DNA of 64,000 nt from Abelmoschus esculentus (lineage: Eukaryota > Streptophyta > Magnoliopsida > Malvales > Malvaceae), in contig JAUCBN010000007.1 of NCBI GenBank assembly GCA_035048815.1, positions 5,091,501-5,155,500 on the forward strand. The letters run 5' to 3'. Made by a program: the position numbers and the translations under genes. The notes under the pieces are model-generated. The model saw only the letters and a program-made list of their open reading frames with translations. It was not told where the DNA came from and ran no database searches. This document shows positions 1 to 11,542 of the stretch, one piece after another (within the stretch, counting starts at the first letter, position 1; every line of letters begins with the position of its first letter).

Positions 1-969
1 GACAAAAAAGAATTTAAAGTTGGGAGGCAGCTTGGATTAGGCGACGGATTTAAAAGGAACAATATTATACTATCATTAATTAAAACCACTCCATATGCGC
101 CTCGGCTGTATTTTCTTAGCTTGAGGAGCCCAGTTGTTCGTAATTTATAGTACATATGATTATGAACATGCAATAAATTTAAATCCTATTGTGTTAATTA
201 GTAAATCTGTCTTCACTGGATTTTAATAAGACATATTTAATTTAGCTGGATTCGATTGGAAATTAAATTAATTGAATAATTATATTTTTATTTAAATTTA
301 ATCATAAATATTGATATAAATTTTAAAAAAATATGTTATTACTTATTATATGTATAAAAGGGTAAAAATTGTTTGGGTAATATTTAAAATTGGGCCTCAA
401 CCCGAATTAGCTGACAAGTTTAAAAAGAGGGGAATCCATTTTCCCGGGTTAGATCAATGTTGGGTCTACACGTGTAGGTCTGTTTTCCATCATTTTTATT
501 AATAAAATTTAATTATTTTATTAAAAATATAAATTTTATTATAGTATTTAAATGTTGTAAATTTTAGCTCGGTCAACAAGAAAAAAGTGTAAGTGAAATT
601 GAAAACGTTTGGAATCTTAATTTTGATTAAATTATATAAATAAAATTTATTTTAATGTAAATGTTTACATAATAATGGACGATAAATACTTTTGTTTAAA
701 TAAAATAATGTTTGGGCTTAAGACTGAACCCTGTTTGTCTGAAGCATCAACCAAAGCTGGGCCCGATTGCGTGTATCTTGTCCATCTCCCGCTTCCACTT
801 TACACGTTACCCAATAAAATTCATTTTCATTCCCAAAAATACCATATTACCTTACTTTCCCTTATCCCCATCTCCCAGTCCCACACATTTCCATTTGATT
901 TCACTTCGACAATCTAAACAAAGAACTGAAGAAAAATACCACAGAGAATTATCGACGGTAAAAAAAAAA
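1..969. other. AT-rich upstream region of the ankyrin-type gene
   Basis: There is no convincing coding sequence here. The DNA is AT-rich with short homopolymer runs. A 12-bp palindrome with an ACGT core (CTACACGTGTAG) lies at 466-477, about 490 bp before the ATG at 970, and could be a bZIP/bHLH-type site; that is inference. The last 100 bases are pyrimidine-rich and then A-rich, as expected of a plant 5' leader. Short open frames crossing 675-969 show no recognisable protein and are treated as chance. Confidence 0.5.
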
Positions 970-3578
970 ATGTCGAGATCATCTTCGGCGACGGTGACGG
1001 CGCCGTTTCAAGCTATCAAACCGGAGGATTACAAGCATAGTCCTGTTCACTACGCTGTCGTTTTGCGTGATCATGCCACCTTGACTCTATTAGTTTCCAC
1101 TTTGCCAAAGCTAGCTGATCCTGCTCAGATCCACACCGAGTGTGACTCACTGAGTCAAGAGAGAATAGCTGACAAAATCTCTGCCGTTCTCGACCGACGG
1201 GATGTACCTTTCCGTGAAACTCCTCTCCACCTCACTGTCCGCCTAAACGACATCGTTGCTGCTAAGACACTCGTTATGGCTGGTGCTTACGTGCCGCTCC
1301 AAAACGCTGCGGGTTGGAATCCTCTCCGGGAAGCGTTATGTCGACGGAGCTCCGACGTTGCGTTGGTTCTATCGAAACTTCACCATCGTTCCGCTTGGTG
1401 TAAGTGGCGCCGCCGTTTACCTCGCGTAATTGCCGCTCTCCGCCGAATGCGGGACTTCTAGATGGAAATCTCTTTTCATTTCGAAAGCTCTGTAATTCCG
1501 TTCGACGGGAAGATTGCTCCTTCCGATACATACAAGATCTGGAAATGCGACGGTAACCTTCGAGCTGATACTTCATTAGCTGGCTTCAACGGCTTAAAAA
1601 TCCAACGCGCCGATCAAAGCTTTCTCTTTCTCGGAGACGGCGACAACCTCCACAACATCCGGCCTTGCGGTTCATTGCTAGTCCTCAACCGGGACGATCG
1701 AAAAATCTTTGACGCTTTTGAAAATGCTGGGGCTCCGATGAGCGAATCCGACGTTGCCGGGTTTTGTTCCCAAACGAGTGTATACTGTCCCGGAATGGAC
1801 GTAACCAAAGCGGAACTCGTAGGAAGAACGAACTGGAGACGCCAAGAGAAAACAGAGAGCGTCGGTGAATGGAAAGCCAGAGTTTACGAAATACATAACG
1901 TGATTTTCAGCTTCCGATCTCGAAGAGTTGTGGGTTCTGAAAACGACGTCGCTGGAAGTGAACTAGTGTTACCCTTAGAGCTCGACGAAGACGATGACGG
2001 TTTCTTGGTATGCGAAAACCCGAATTTCGGAATGCCTGAGCGGAGAAGGCATAGTAGCTTTGTGAGAGAAGATAGAGAGTGGATTTCGGTAGGGAGGAAG
2101 AGTGTCGACTTCTTCCCTTCCGCTGCGGCGGTTCCTCCTAGAAGATCAATGTCATTCGCGACGCCGAAAACGGCGGTGCCGCCTTCGCAAACGAAAGAGA
2201 AAGAGTACGTTCGAAGTTTACGGCCGGCTGTTTGGTTAACGGAACAATTCCCATTAAAAACAGAAGAATTGTTACCTTTACTTGATATTTTGGCTAACAA
2301 AGTGAAAGCTGTTCGAAGAATGCGAGAGCTGTTGACAACCAAATTCCCGCCGGGCACGTTTCCGGTTAAGGTAAGACAGCAATTTATTAATTTTTGTTAT
2401 GGTCAAATCAGGAATTTGGTCCCTATACAATGCTCCAAATCTAACCTTCAATCCTATCTTTTAATTTGACGTAGCTTGATATTGCGTTATTATAATATGA
2501 TGTTAGAATTTTGACCGAAATAGGTACAGGAGTTAACTACAATTACAAGACTGAATTTTAACTTTGAACATATCAGAGGGACCGATATCAAAATTTGATC
2601 AATTTTGGTTATCTGCTTTGTATGGGATCCACATGAATATCTGTCTCCTTAGTAAAAATATTTAATTATTTTTTATCTCATCATTTTTATTAAAAGAATC
2701 TTTCATTTGGTAAAAACTGTTTTAAATTTAATTTATAATAATTATTATCGAAGATTCACTTAATAAAAGTGATAAGGTGAAAAAAAATAATTAAATAGAA
2801 AGTTTTTTTTGTTAGTCGGTCCCTGGACAAGATGGTAATATAATTTCTCCTCCTTAGGAGGGTGTTTCGATGCGTAGGAAGGTCTGACCAATGACAAAAG
2901 GAAAAGAAGTGTTGTGTTTTGAGTTTTGGTCTCTGATTAGTGGAGAAGGTTTTTTTGTGGGTCCCTCTTCTCGGATTCCCCGACGTGGACTTATCCAAAC
3001 GATGTGTTTTTAGATCCAACGGTGATTGCCCCATCATCTGAGGTTCTTTTTCTCATCAGAGTGGGACCAATGTTTAGGAGTTGTTAACCGTCGTATTGTC
3101 GTTTCCGGTTTGATTTGTGATTTTCAGACAATGCTTGGTGTTTTTACTTGTTTGTTTGATTATTTGCTTGGTGGCGGGTTGCAGATTGTGATTCCGGTCC
3201 TGCCGACGGTGAGGGTGGTGATAACGTTCACGAAATTCGTCGAACTCCAATCGACGGAGCAGTTCTTCACCCCACTCTCGAGTCCTAGATATTTTTCCAA
3301 CGGCGGAGCTGAAAGCGGCCGAACAGAGGAGGATCTGATGTCAGATAAACACAATTCATCGTCGCCGTCTTTTTCGTGGTCATCGACGACGGCAGCATGG
3401 TTGAGGCGAAGCAGTAGTCAGTCAATGCCGATTGCCGACTAACAAGCAGCAACAGCGTAGTTATACAAAGGCACAACAAGCGGATCCTTTTGCTATTCCT
3501 AGTGGATATACTTGGACCAATAAGGACGATAAGTCTGGCAAATTGAAAAATTCCAAATCCACAAGGAAATCAAAGTGA
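970..3578 (+). pseudogene. Ankyrin-repeat / GPCR-chaperone-domain protein (ANKRD13-like), disrupted by an in-frame stop and a frameshift
   Basis: The ATG at 970 opens a protein with two ankyrin-like repeats (HSPVHYAVVLRDHATL; ETPLHLTVRLNDIVAAKTL), then the plant GPCR-chaperone-type domain (FHFESSVIPF, ADQSFLFLGDGD). The plant family is uncharacterised; animal ANKRD13 proteins are ER/endosome ubiquitin-binding adaptors. Codon 164 at 1459-1461 is TAG, where relatives as I recall them read Tyr (RDFYMEISFHFE); the same frame then stays open from 1462 to 2370. Exon 1 ends FPVK/gtaaga at 2370. Exon 2 begins at 3185 (IVIPVLPTVRVVITF), which fits phase 0 and the family consensus. That frame stops at 3440-3442, but the conserved tail (ADPFAIPSGYTW...) continues one base out of register from 3441 to the TGA at 3576-3578, as if the T at 3440 were an extra base. 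Two independent lesions suggest a pseudogene, though assembly error remains possible. The intron (2371-3184) contains a possible MITE. Confidence 0.8.
2401..2601. mobile_element. Possible MITE-like foldback inside the ankyrin-gene intron
   Basis: The left end (GGTCAAATCAGGAATTTGGT at 2401) and the reverse complement of the right end (2570-2601, containing GGTCCCTCTG and TTGATCAAATTTTGAT) share an imperfect inverted repeat around the core GGTCCCT. The interior has no open frame. The spacing and position fit a short non-autonomous DNA element inserted in the intron. I could not define a target-site duplication, so the call is tentative. Confidence 0.35.
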
Positions 3579-5340
3579 AATAATAATAAAACTTCAAAAA
3601 TACACATAGTTGGGTTAAACGAATTCCTAGATTAACATTTGGCTTTCTTGCAACTTGCAGAGGTTTTGCTGTTGGAAATCAAAGTTACTGAGAATTTGAT
3701 GTGGTTGATTAAGTATGTTGTTCAACATAATTTTTTTTGGTCTTACCATATTTTAGTGAAAATATTATAATTGATGATGAATTTTGTTTTTAGACGATGT
3801 AATAAATGATAATTAGGATATCGCTAGTTAGTTAAATTTTACTAGTAGTTAAAATTTATCGATTGATTTAGTGATCATAGATATTTATCTGTTTTTATTT
3901 TTTGTATGAGTTTAAACCTTAATACAAGTTTAGTTTTTTATTATGATATGATATTTTTAGTTTTTGTACTTTATAAAATTTTTAAAAAATATTTTGATTT
4001 GAACATAATTCATTAAATATGTGAAGTCAAATATGCTATTACTCCTACACTATGTAAATTGTTTATATGATTTCTATTTTTTAATTTAATCATGATAATT
4101 TCTATAATTTGATAGTATTATTCATGTATCGTTTAGTTCACTATTGAAATTTTAAAATTCTCAAAGTAGAAGAACTCTACTAGTTCAAATTAATATATAA
4201 AGAATAAATTTTCAAGCTACCCATAAGCATAATTTCTAGCGGCACAAATGAACGATTTATACTCGGTTAAAAGCCGCTAAGTAACATACAAAGGAATAAA
4301 TGGTAAGAAACTTAATATTAGTATGACAAAGTCTCGCATTTTAATTTTATGTACGAAAACAAAATACTATAGAAACTTATAACTCGAAACGACTAATTAA
4401 TTAAGACTCTCGCGACTGCTGTATACCTGAAACACCCAACCCAAAAGTAAGAAAGACCCCTGCAGGCTGCATGGGGCAAAGGCAATCCTTGGTCCCTGCA
4501 GGTGAAAGTGCTTAAACAAGTCAAGTCTGAGTCTTGTTTTGCATCCAGCACATGTACGAAACTGGAAGAGAGTCTGTAAAAGTAGAGAAAGCATTCATTT
4601 GTCAAACCCAAGGCAACTACTGATAGACAATTGGGATATCAAAGACAAACACATCTGATCTTACAGGTGGTCCATTGCTAATTTCTATTGCGGGGGAAAA
4701 CAACAACTCCCGTTATTCTAAAACTTTTGCCTTGTCTTTAGAGTTTCCTCGGGCACATGCCAATTGCCATGGTCAATCATCACACACGATTTTATCAAAC
4801 ACTTACTCAAGATCGGGGTTTCATTATCATCTCGCGTAAGTTTAGTTGCAGGATTTTTAAGTAAAATAAATGAATAAATTATTAAGAGATTGATTATATT
4901 TTATGATTTTATTTTATAAAAATATCACGTGTCGTGATACATAATCATGTAACATTATTAACCTAAACTTATTTTATCTCAAATTCATCTTTTTAGAACC
5001 CACCCCATCAGACATAAGGAACTTCGTCATTGCTTTAACTTGTAATTTTATAAATTTTAAAATAATTAAATTAAAATTTTATGATCTATGGGTCAAAATG
5101 TAATCTATCTTGCTTAAAACTTTTAAAATAGAAAGGGATTAAGTTCAAATTTTACCTTTTATGAGGGGTCAAGGTCCATCCAACTTTCACCCTTATCTAA
5201 AGCATGCATGTAGGGATGTGTCTTGTGTCACTGACAGTGTTATTTATTCTTTTTTCTAAATTTATTTTAAGCTTATAGTTTCTTACACATACACTATTTC
5301 AACGGTCATATATTAAAAGAACATTTTACTTATCATATAA
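3579..5340. other. Intergenic, AT-rich, no gene recognised
   Basis: Nothing here codes convincingly. Around 4460-4502 two copies of CCTGCAGG flank a GC-richer patch, but no miRNA or protein family was recognised. At 4925-4938 there is a small palindromic ATCACGTGTCGTGAT-like stretch. The rest is AT-rich spacer. Confidence 0.5.
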
Positions 5341-5380
5341 GTTGAGATGGCCGAGTTGGTCTAATGCGCCAGATTAAGGT

Positions 5381-5413
<33 letters not shown>

Positions 5414-5421
5414 TCTCAACA
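5341..5421 (+). tRNA. tRNA-Leu (anticodon AAG)
   Basis: A full cloverleaf can be drawn. The acceptor GTTGAGA (5341-5347) pairs exactly with TCTCAAC (5414-5420), followed by discriminator A at 5421. The anticodon stem CCAGA/TCTGG (5369-5373 / 5381-5385) encloses loop TTAAGGT with anticodon AAG at 5376-5378. A class II long variable arm follows (5386-5398 region), as expected for tRNA-Leu. The B-box GGTTCAAATCC is intact at 5400-5410. No intron is present. This is a nuclear cytosolic tRNA decoding CUU (and CUC by inosine). Confidence 0.95.
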
Positions 5422-8400
5422 ATAATTTTAAATTTAACACTTTTACTAAATTTAGATACGAGCGTGGGCCTTGCGTCCAACTTCCGCTGCTTTTAAATCG
5501 GAAATGGGCTACTCCCAACAAATTTTGCTATATATTTATTTAAAAATTAACATTGGGTTTTAATTATTATCAGAATTTATAGCTCTATTAATAATATTAT
5601 CACTTTAATCGTTCGATTTATTCATTTAAAGTCTTTTAACTTTTTAAGATTACATGTTTTTCAAATTTACTCAAATAAGGTCAAATCTTTAAGAGCTCAG
5701 ATAAAACATCACATGTTTTTGAGTTTAATCAAACAAGTAATAAACTCTTTTTGGTAGCTCAAATTGAGTTTTTTTTTTTTTTTGATAAATGAGTCTTTTA
5801 TTTGAAAACATTTTCAAAATATTTAGTACTTACTCGAGCAAATTCAAAAAACAGTTAACTATTATTTGAATATATATAAAAATATTAGACCTTTATTCGA
5901 CTGTTTAAAATATTATATTATTTATGATCAAGTTATTTGTATAAATTTTCATTGTTTACTTATAAAAGAAAACTCTAGATGTTTTTTGATTTATTGAAAT
6001 ATAAAAGATAAAATTCATTAAAAATAATAAATAAATAAAATTCATCTAAAAAATAAAAATAAATAAAAGACCAAAACCTTATTTATGCCATTAAGGATAT
6101 ATGTGTACACAGGTAAGAAGGTATATCCTCTGAAGAATTTTTACATCGGTCCCATATATAATTTAAAAAAAAAAACTAGTTTATATTTGAATTTGTCTAC
6201 CATTTTTAGATATTTATGGACAGTTTTAAATTCTGGTTTCGTCTTTATATATATTGTATACATATGTATAAGTATATGCACCGGAAGATCCATCATCCAT
6301 GTACTCATTCTCAAAAATAATTCTGAATAGTGAATCGTGCTGTGTATATATGGATATCCTTGGAGATCAGCCAGCAAGCATTAAGTAAGGAGACGAGACA
6401 GCCTGCAGAAAACTCAGAAATCAAGTACTACAATAAGAGCCTGTGGTCCATTAGGTATCCCCATTTAATTACCTTGTGCTCGGTTTACTGCAAGTAATCT
6501 TACTGCTATACCAACCTTCTCTGCGCGTGCAACAAGTCTTTAATTCCGGTCACGAATTGCATGCGAAAAAACGGGTGATCAGTTTCCATCCAACGGCATC
6601 ATCAAACAGCAGAAGATGAACAACTTCTGCAGGCTTCTCTAGTGAGGAAGATAAACATACGATCAAACTCCAAAGGAAGATGGTTTTTAACCATGGCCCA
6701 GGAACAAAGGTACCATAATATTAATGGAGCTGCGGTATTATTACCTTACTTTGTTGGCAGAAAAAGTACTGTATCTCTCCGGCCTACCCCGCTGGTGCAT
6801 TAACTTCATAAATCTATTCCGTGATCTTCAAGCATCAGACATTTTGAGTTCTACTTATCTTATTCTCTATTGGTCGTTGTATACTCCTACGAGAGCTAGA
6901 TGATTCTTCAATTCTGAATCAATTGAAGTTGAGGAAACATAACTTCTATATACACTATAAAAGCCATAACTCTTAAACCCTAAAATCTCACTAACAGCTG
7001 CAATAGAAATTTGACAACATGTATATGGAATAATTTTTCATATATATATTTGTGCGGGTAATATATTGCAGGGTTTTCACGTGAAAACAGTCATTGAAGT
7101 GGAGCTGTGTTTTTTAATGTAAATGATGTGGGTGTTACAGATGAATGCATTAATTCACATGGGGAGAGGGACAGATCATTGGGAGTATCAAGTATGCATG
7201 ATATACATGTACATGATATATGTACTAACTCAAGGATAGAACTTGGATGTAATTGTTTAACTTCGAATATGAAGGGTCCTAAACATTAAATAAAAAAAGT
7301 TAAGGGATTAAGTTTTAATTTCACTAATTTCAAAATCGATCAATCTAAATAATTAAAATCGAAAAATTGATAACATGGTTTAATTTCATTAATTTAAAAT
7401 CCCATAAAATCTTGAAAAAAATTAAGATTTTATGCCTTTATCTCTTATACATTTGCACTATTGGGGGTACTCTCGAATCGCTTTTGTATTGACTCTTTGT
7501 TCTTTTTTTACCCGGCAATGCTTTTATTATGGGAGCAATGGTTGAAGCATAATCACCATTGTAGAACATGGGTTGTGTCAGTAACAACTGCCCAAATCTA
7601 ACCTAATGGGCTGCATTTATTAACCTTTTTAGGGACCATGGGGTCAATCTTCACTCATTTTGTTTCTTACCCGTTTGTTAATAGTGCTTTGGTGATACGG
7701 TCCGCATTTCAACCATGGAGGACGAGAGTTGAGAGCGACAAAGGTTTTCTGAAACATCATTTCCCATGTGCCATATGTTGGTTTCTTACACAGGATAGAT
7801 GGTTATATAGCTTTGTTAATATAGCATATACAATTTGATGCAGAAGTGGTTTCTTAAATGCCAAAATCTGGGTCTCAGAGATATTATTGTATGGTCTACA
7901 GTCTCACAACACCTAAAAAATTTAAGTTCACCAACCAAAGACTTTATTCTCTTATTTTTTGAAATTCAAATGTTCTTGGCACCACCACAACAAGGCCCTT
8001 CCACCTCATAAATGCATAGAATTGAAAGCTCAAGGGTTTGTTTCAATGAGAGCTTTCCCCATACATTGTGTCTCCGCAACTTTATATTGAAGAAACCCAC
8101 ACCTTTTTTGTTGTTGGGTTGGTGGCAAATTCAATGCTCTCACCATATGCTTTTAGGCATGACCCCTTTGCTTATATCTCTCTTTTTATTGCATTTGGTG
8201 TGTGTTTGTGTGTTTGCCGGTTGCCCCATCTTGCTTTTTAAACCCTTATTCTCCTCCTCCTCCATTAATCTCTATCTTTTATACCTAGCTAGTCTCTTCT
8301 TTGTTCTTCATTTTCTATCATCCATTGAAGTTGAAGGTAAGTATACACACAGATACACACACACACATATATATATATGTATGCATGTGGTTCAGTGGTT

Positions 8401-8467
8401 GTTGTTGGTGCTCCTCTTCATATGTACGTGTTTGTATTATCATTATGTACTTGTAATTCATCATTCA
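5422..8467. other. Long gene-poor spacer upstream of MIR171
   Basis: About 3 kb without a supportable protein gene. Short open frames (for example near 6085-6330 and 7638-7838) lack domain sense or splice support. Poly-T and AT runs occur around 5767-5782 and 6000-6070. The segment 6370-6800 is more GC-balanced and may be a decayed gene fragment, but I recognise nothing in it. The part from roughly 7950 to 8467 is probably promoter and 5' primary transcript of the MIR171 hairpin, with pyrimidine-rich tracts (CTCCTCCTCCTCC near 8250) and a CA/TA repeat at 8347-8380. The transcription start is not determinable by eye. Confidence 0.45.
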
Positions 8468-8572
8468 TCAGATGTTATCGAGATATTGGTGCGGTTCAAT
8501 TCGAGAGCATCACTCTAAAGACCCAGAGTTATGTTATCTGATTGAGCCGTGCCAATATCACGTAACCATTAC
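8468..8572 (+). ncRNA. MIR171: MIR171 precursor hairpin (miR171b/c type)
   Basis: The 3' arm at 8539-8562 contains TTGAGCCGTGCCAATATC, the conserved miR171 core; both known registers (starting TGATTG at 8539 or TTGAGC at 8542) are present. The 5' arm at 8479-8499 carries the passenger strand (GATATTGGTGCGGTTCAA). Pairing of the arms is near-perfect with one A-A mismatch and G-U pairs. The stem extends below through 8471-8477 with 8563-8570, and the loop spans about 8503-8538. miR171 guides cleavage of GRAS-family HAM/SCL6 transcription-factor mRNAs and so controls meristem maintenance, branching and chlorophyll genes. Just downstream an ideal splice donor AAG/GTAAGT at 8608/8609 suggests an intron-containing primary transcript. 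A 168-codon frame overlapping the 5' arm is not regarded as coding. Confidence 0.94.
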
Positions 8573-10408
8573 TCCTTTGCTTTTAATAAAAAAGTACAGA
8601 GTTCTAAGGTAAGTCCTTTTCCTCTTTAACCAGTAACATATATCTATTTATCCTATCTATTTGTTTATCTGTCTCTATCGAATATGAGGCTTTGAAGTTT
8701 TTATTAACCACTATGGATGGTCGGAAGCATGGTGGTGGTGGCTTGAAGAAAACCCCGATAAGAAAGCAAGAGCTTTGTGGGATATTTTCAACTTGTCCTT
8801 CAGGGAGATTTCCACCAAAACAAGAGAGTTGCCAACGTCAAAGTTATTGTTGTATGTGTAGCTTTTGTTTTTCCATCTTGTTTTGATGTCCGAATGGAAA
8901 TGTAACCACTTGGTTGGAATTTCAAGACAGAAACTTTTGTTTGGTACGTTACATGGATTTAATCAATGCAATTGAACTTTGTGTATGTGTGCATCGGTTA
9001 CTTATACGTAAGGTACACCCCTTTTCTTCACAAATTGATATGGGTAGTTGAGAAGATTCTTATCTCTTTTAAGGCTTTCATAATATATTTTTTAATAAAT
9101 TTAAATTTGAACAGTTTTATTTTCAAGATACGATGTGTACAATAACAAATAGTCAAGATGTTGTTTTATCAATGTGTTAGGTTATGATTTTATAATTTCA
9201 TAAGGTATAAAATGTTTTTTTTATTATTTTTGGGGAAGCAATATAATTTCACCATCTCATTAGATTAAAATTTTGAATATTTCAATGGAATTAAAATAAA
9301 AAATGTTTTTTTAAACGTTAAAAAAGTTTTTTACATTATATCAATATGCTTTTAGAATAACATAAACCTCTTAAGAAAGACATTTAACTATTTTTCTAAT
9401 ACTTTTATACACCTCGAAATAAATCACAGACATGACAAAACGCTTAATTTATCGTATTAAACCCAAATGGATGTAAGAAAGTTTAGTTTGAATTTATATG
9501 TGAACCATATATGCCTGCAGCAGCTTTGGGCTAAAGCATCCATGGCTGCTCACTTCCATAATATTCACCAGTCTTGTGTTGCAACTGAAACATTAGTTTT
9601 AAGCATACTGAAGATTGTATGAGCTTATGTCTAGAGATTGGGATGTGTCAATTTCTCAATTGGCTGACAGTATGGCAAAGCTTGTGAGGAATAATTCGCT
9701 GAGCAATCCGGTAAGATTCTATCCCTTTTACATGATGTTTGTAGTGCATAAGATTTCGATGTATTATTTGATATAATTCACACTTTTTATTACAAGCAGC
9801 CGGGAACATGAGCTTGCTTGTTACAATCTAGGCTCTATGCAGGGTTCAGCTTTTTACTGCAGATCATATCCCATGTTTTTAATTTAGGCAGCTAAATTGG
9901 TAGTAAACTTGATTTAGATTCACCAAATTTCTTAACGAAAAAATTTGGAGGTGGTCGGAATGAGTAAAGCACTCGGAAGTCGAATCCCAAGTCCGATCTC
10001 AAAGGCTAACTCGCAAAGTCTTGAGCCTAATACAATAGATGCATCATAGAATGAATCTACATGAAAAAAGTCCCTCGCAACAGTTCTATAGAATGAGAAG
10101 CCTAATTCCTCTGAGTTCTGATTCAACAAGGCAAAATAAATCTTGCTTGCAATACATCATAGCCAACCAGAGCAAGCGAAACTAGTTCTCCGGCCGTCGG
10201 ACTGGACAAGTATTATACATACACGGGAAAATAGCACACAAAGATGGGTAAATGTTCTTATTTTTCGAGTTCAAAACATTGCATCTCTTCGTGAATGTAG
10301 TATCGTTTGAGAATTACAATGCCAAAAAGGGATCATATCTACATGATTGTTCATAAACAAGTATATAGAAATGAATAAGGAAAATATTCATAATTCAACA
10401 ATTCTTTT
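8573..10408. other. MIR171 3' transcript region and spacer to ATPC
   Basis: A consensus splice donor at 8608/8609 and pyrimidine-rich tracts ending in AG (for example before 8800) suggest that the MIR171 primary transcript is spliced. The frame at 8692-8886 encodes no recognised domain. From 9100 to 9500 the DNA is AT-rich. The stretch 9520-9712 is more balanced and ends in a donor-like GGTAAGATT, but its frames are broken; it may be an old exon fragment. About 250-400 bp before 10409 is probably the ATPC 3' UTR. Confidence 0.4.
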
Positions 10409-11542
10409 TCAGACCAAAGCATTGGCACCAGCAACAATCTCCAATATCTCTCCGGTGATCTTGGCTTGACGCTGCCGGTTGTAGACAATAGACAAGGTCT
10501 TTTTCAGTTCCTGGGCGTTATCCGTAGCATTGCTCATGGCACTCATCCTAGCTGCAAGCTCACTAGCTAATGATTCCTGCAAAGCCCTCAAAACCTGGCT
10601 GTTGAGATAAAGAGGCAACAATGCATCGAGAATCTGGACAGGATCCTGCTCAAACTGCAAAATCGGAGAGAAATCGGACGTCTTGGTCCTAATAACATCT
10701 CTCTCGACTGTCAGTTTCCCTTCTTTGGTGGTCAATCTGAAGAACTCATCCTCAGCTGCATCAACACAGACACCATTCACATCACAGATTTCTCCCTTCG
10801 GTGACAATGGAAGCAAAGTATGAATCACCGGATCGGACTTAACCAATGACACGAATTTCGTGTATAGAAGCTCGACTTTATCCACATCTTCACTAACAAA
10901 GAGTGAAAAAACATCATCTGCAATCGCCTGAGCTTCTTTAGCTGTAGGGAGTGAGCTACCATCAAGGAACCGATCCACTGGAATATAAGGCCTGCGGATG
11001 AAATACGAATTACCCTTTTTCCCAACACTGATTATTGTATAATCGAGTCCGAGCTGCTTCAGTTCTGCAATTCTGGCTTCAGCTTTCTTGAGGATAGCAT
11101 TGTTGAAACCTCCACAAAGACCACGATCGCCAGTGACAACAACTAAGGCAACTTTTTTGACAGGCCTGATGCTGGTAAGAGGAACATCGACGTCTTCCGT
11201 CTGGAGCTGTTCATTGATGTTGTAAAGGACTTCAACAAGAGACTCAGAGAAAGGTCTACCATTGACAACAGCTTCTTGTGCTCTCCTGACTTTAGCCGCA
11301 GCCACGAGTTTCATCGCTTCGGTGATCTTCTGTGTGTTCTTGACCGATTCGATACGGTCTCGAAGCTCACGGAGACCACAGTGAACCGTGGTCGAGGACG
11401 AAGAGGGCCTTGAAGGGTTACAGGTAGTTGGACTCTGAGATGGGAGCTGAAAAGGGGTGACAAAAGAACGGAAAGAGAGGGAAGAAGTGTCGGAAAGAGA
11501 AGGTTTTGAAGACACCCACATTGTCAGATTTGAGCAAGGCAT
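10409..11542 (-). CDS. ATPC: Chloroplast ATP synthase gamma chain (CF1-gamma)
   Basis: Intronless 377-codon gene. Gamma is the rotating central shaft of the thylakoid CF1Fo ATP synthase, coupling proton flow to ATP synthesis. Residues 1-54 form a Ser/Thr-rich transit peptide with no acidic residues until Asp18; the mature part begins near CGLRELRDRI. The conserved N-terminal helix (VKNTQKITEAMKLVAAAKVR, about 67-87) and C-terminal helix (SATDNAQ-type segment, ending EILEIVAGANALV) are intact. The plant-specific redox loop is present: EICDVNGVC with Cys253 and Cys259, followed by the acidic DAAEDE. Thioredoxin reduces this pair in light to activate the enzyme. The length matches the family (about 370-380). 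The start at 11542 gives a normal transit peptide; Met8 is an alternative. The name follows the single photosynthetic gene ATPC1. Confidence 0.97.
   Translation of the reverse strand: MPCSNLTMWVSSKPSLSDTSSLSFRSFVTPFQLPSQSPTTCNPSRPSSSSTTVHCGLRELRDRIESVKNTQKITEAMKLVAAAKVRRAQEAVVNGRPFSESLVEVLYNINEQLQTEDVDVPLTSIRPVKKVALVVVTGDRGLCGGFNNAILKKAEARIAELKQLGLDYTIISVGKKGNSYFIRRPYIPVDRFLDGSSLPTAKEAQAIADDVFSLFVSEDVDKVELLYTKFVSLVKSDPVIHTLLPLSPKGEICDVNGVCVDAAEDEFFRLTTKEGKLTVERDVIRTKTSDFSPILQFEQDPVQILDALLPLYLNSQVLRALQESLASELAARMSAMSNATDNAQELKKTLSIVYNRQRQAKITGEILEIVAGANALV

Noticed and set aside
675..969. Open frame extending upstream of the ankyrin-gene start (from 712) and a short frame at 675-917
   Set aside because: The upstream residues have no family similarity; the family begins at the ATG at 970, and the preceding bases look like a leader.
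4441..4510. Possible miRNA hairpin around the duplicated CCTGCAGG sites
   Set aside because: The complementary arms are only about 10 bp, and no known miRNA sequence could be matched.
8012..8518. 168-codon plus-strand frame overlapping the MIR171 5' arm
   Set aside because: It is Leu/Phe/Ser-rich low-information translation of pyrimidine-rich DNA and runs into the miRNA hairpin; no domain or homologue recognised.
9932..10129. Minus-strand frame between MIR171 and ATPC
   Set aside because: No domain, no splice or family support; probably chance within the ATPC 3' flank.
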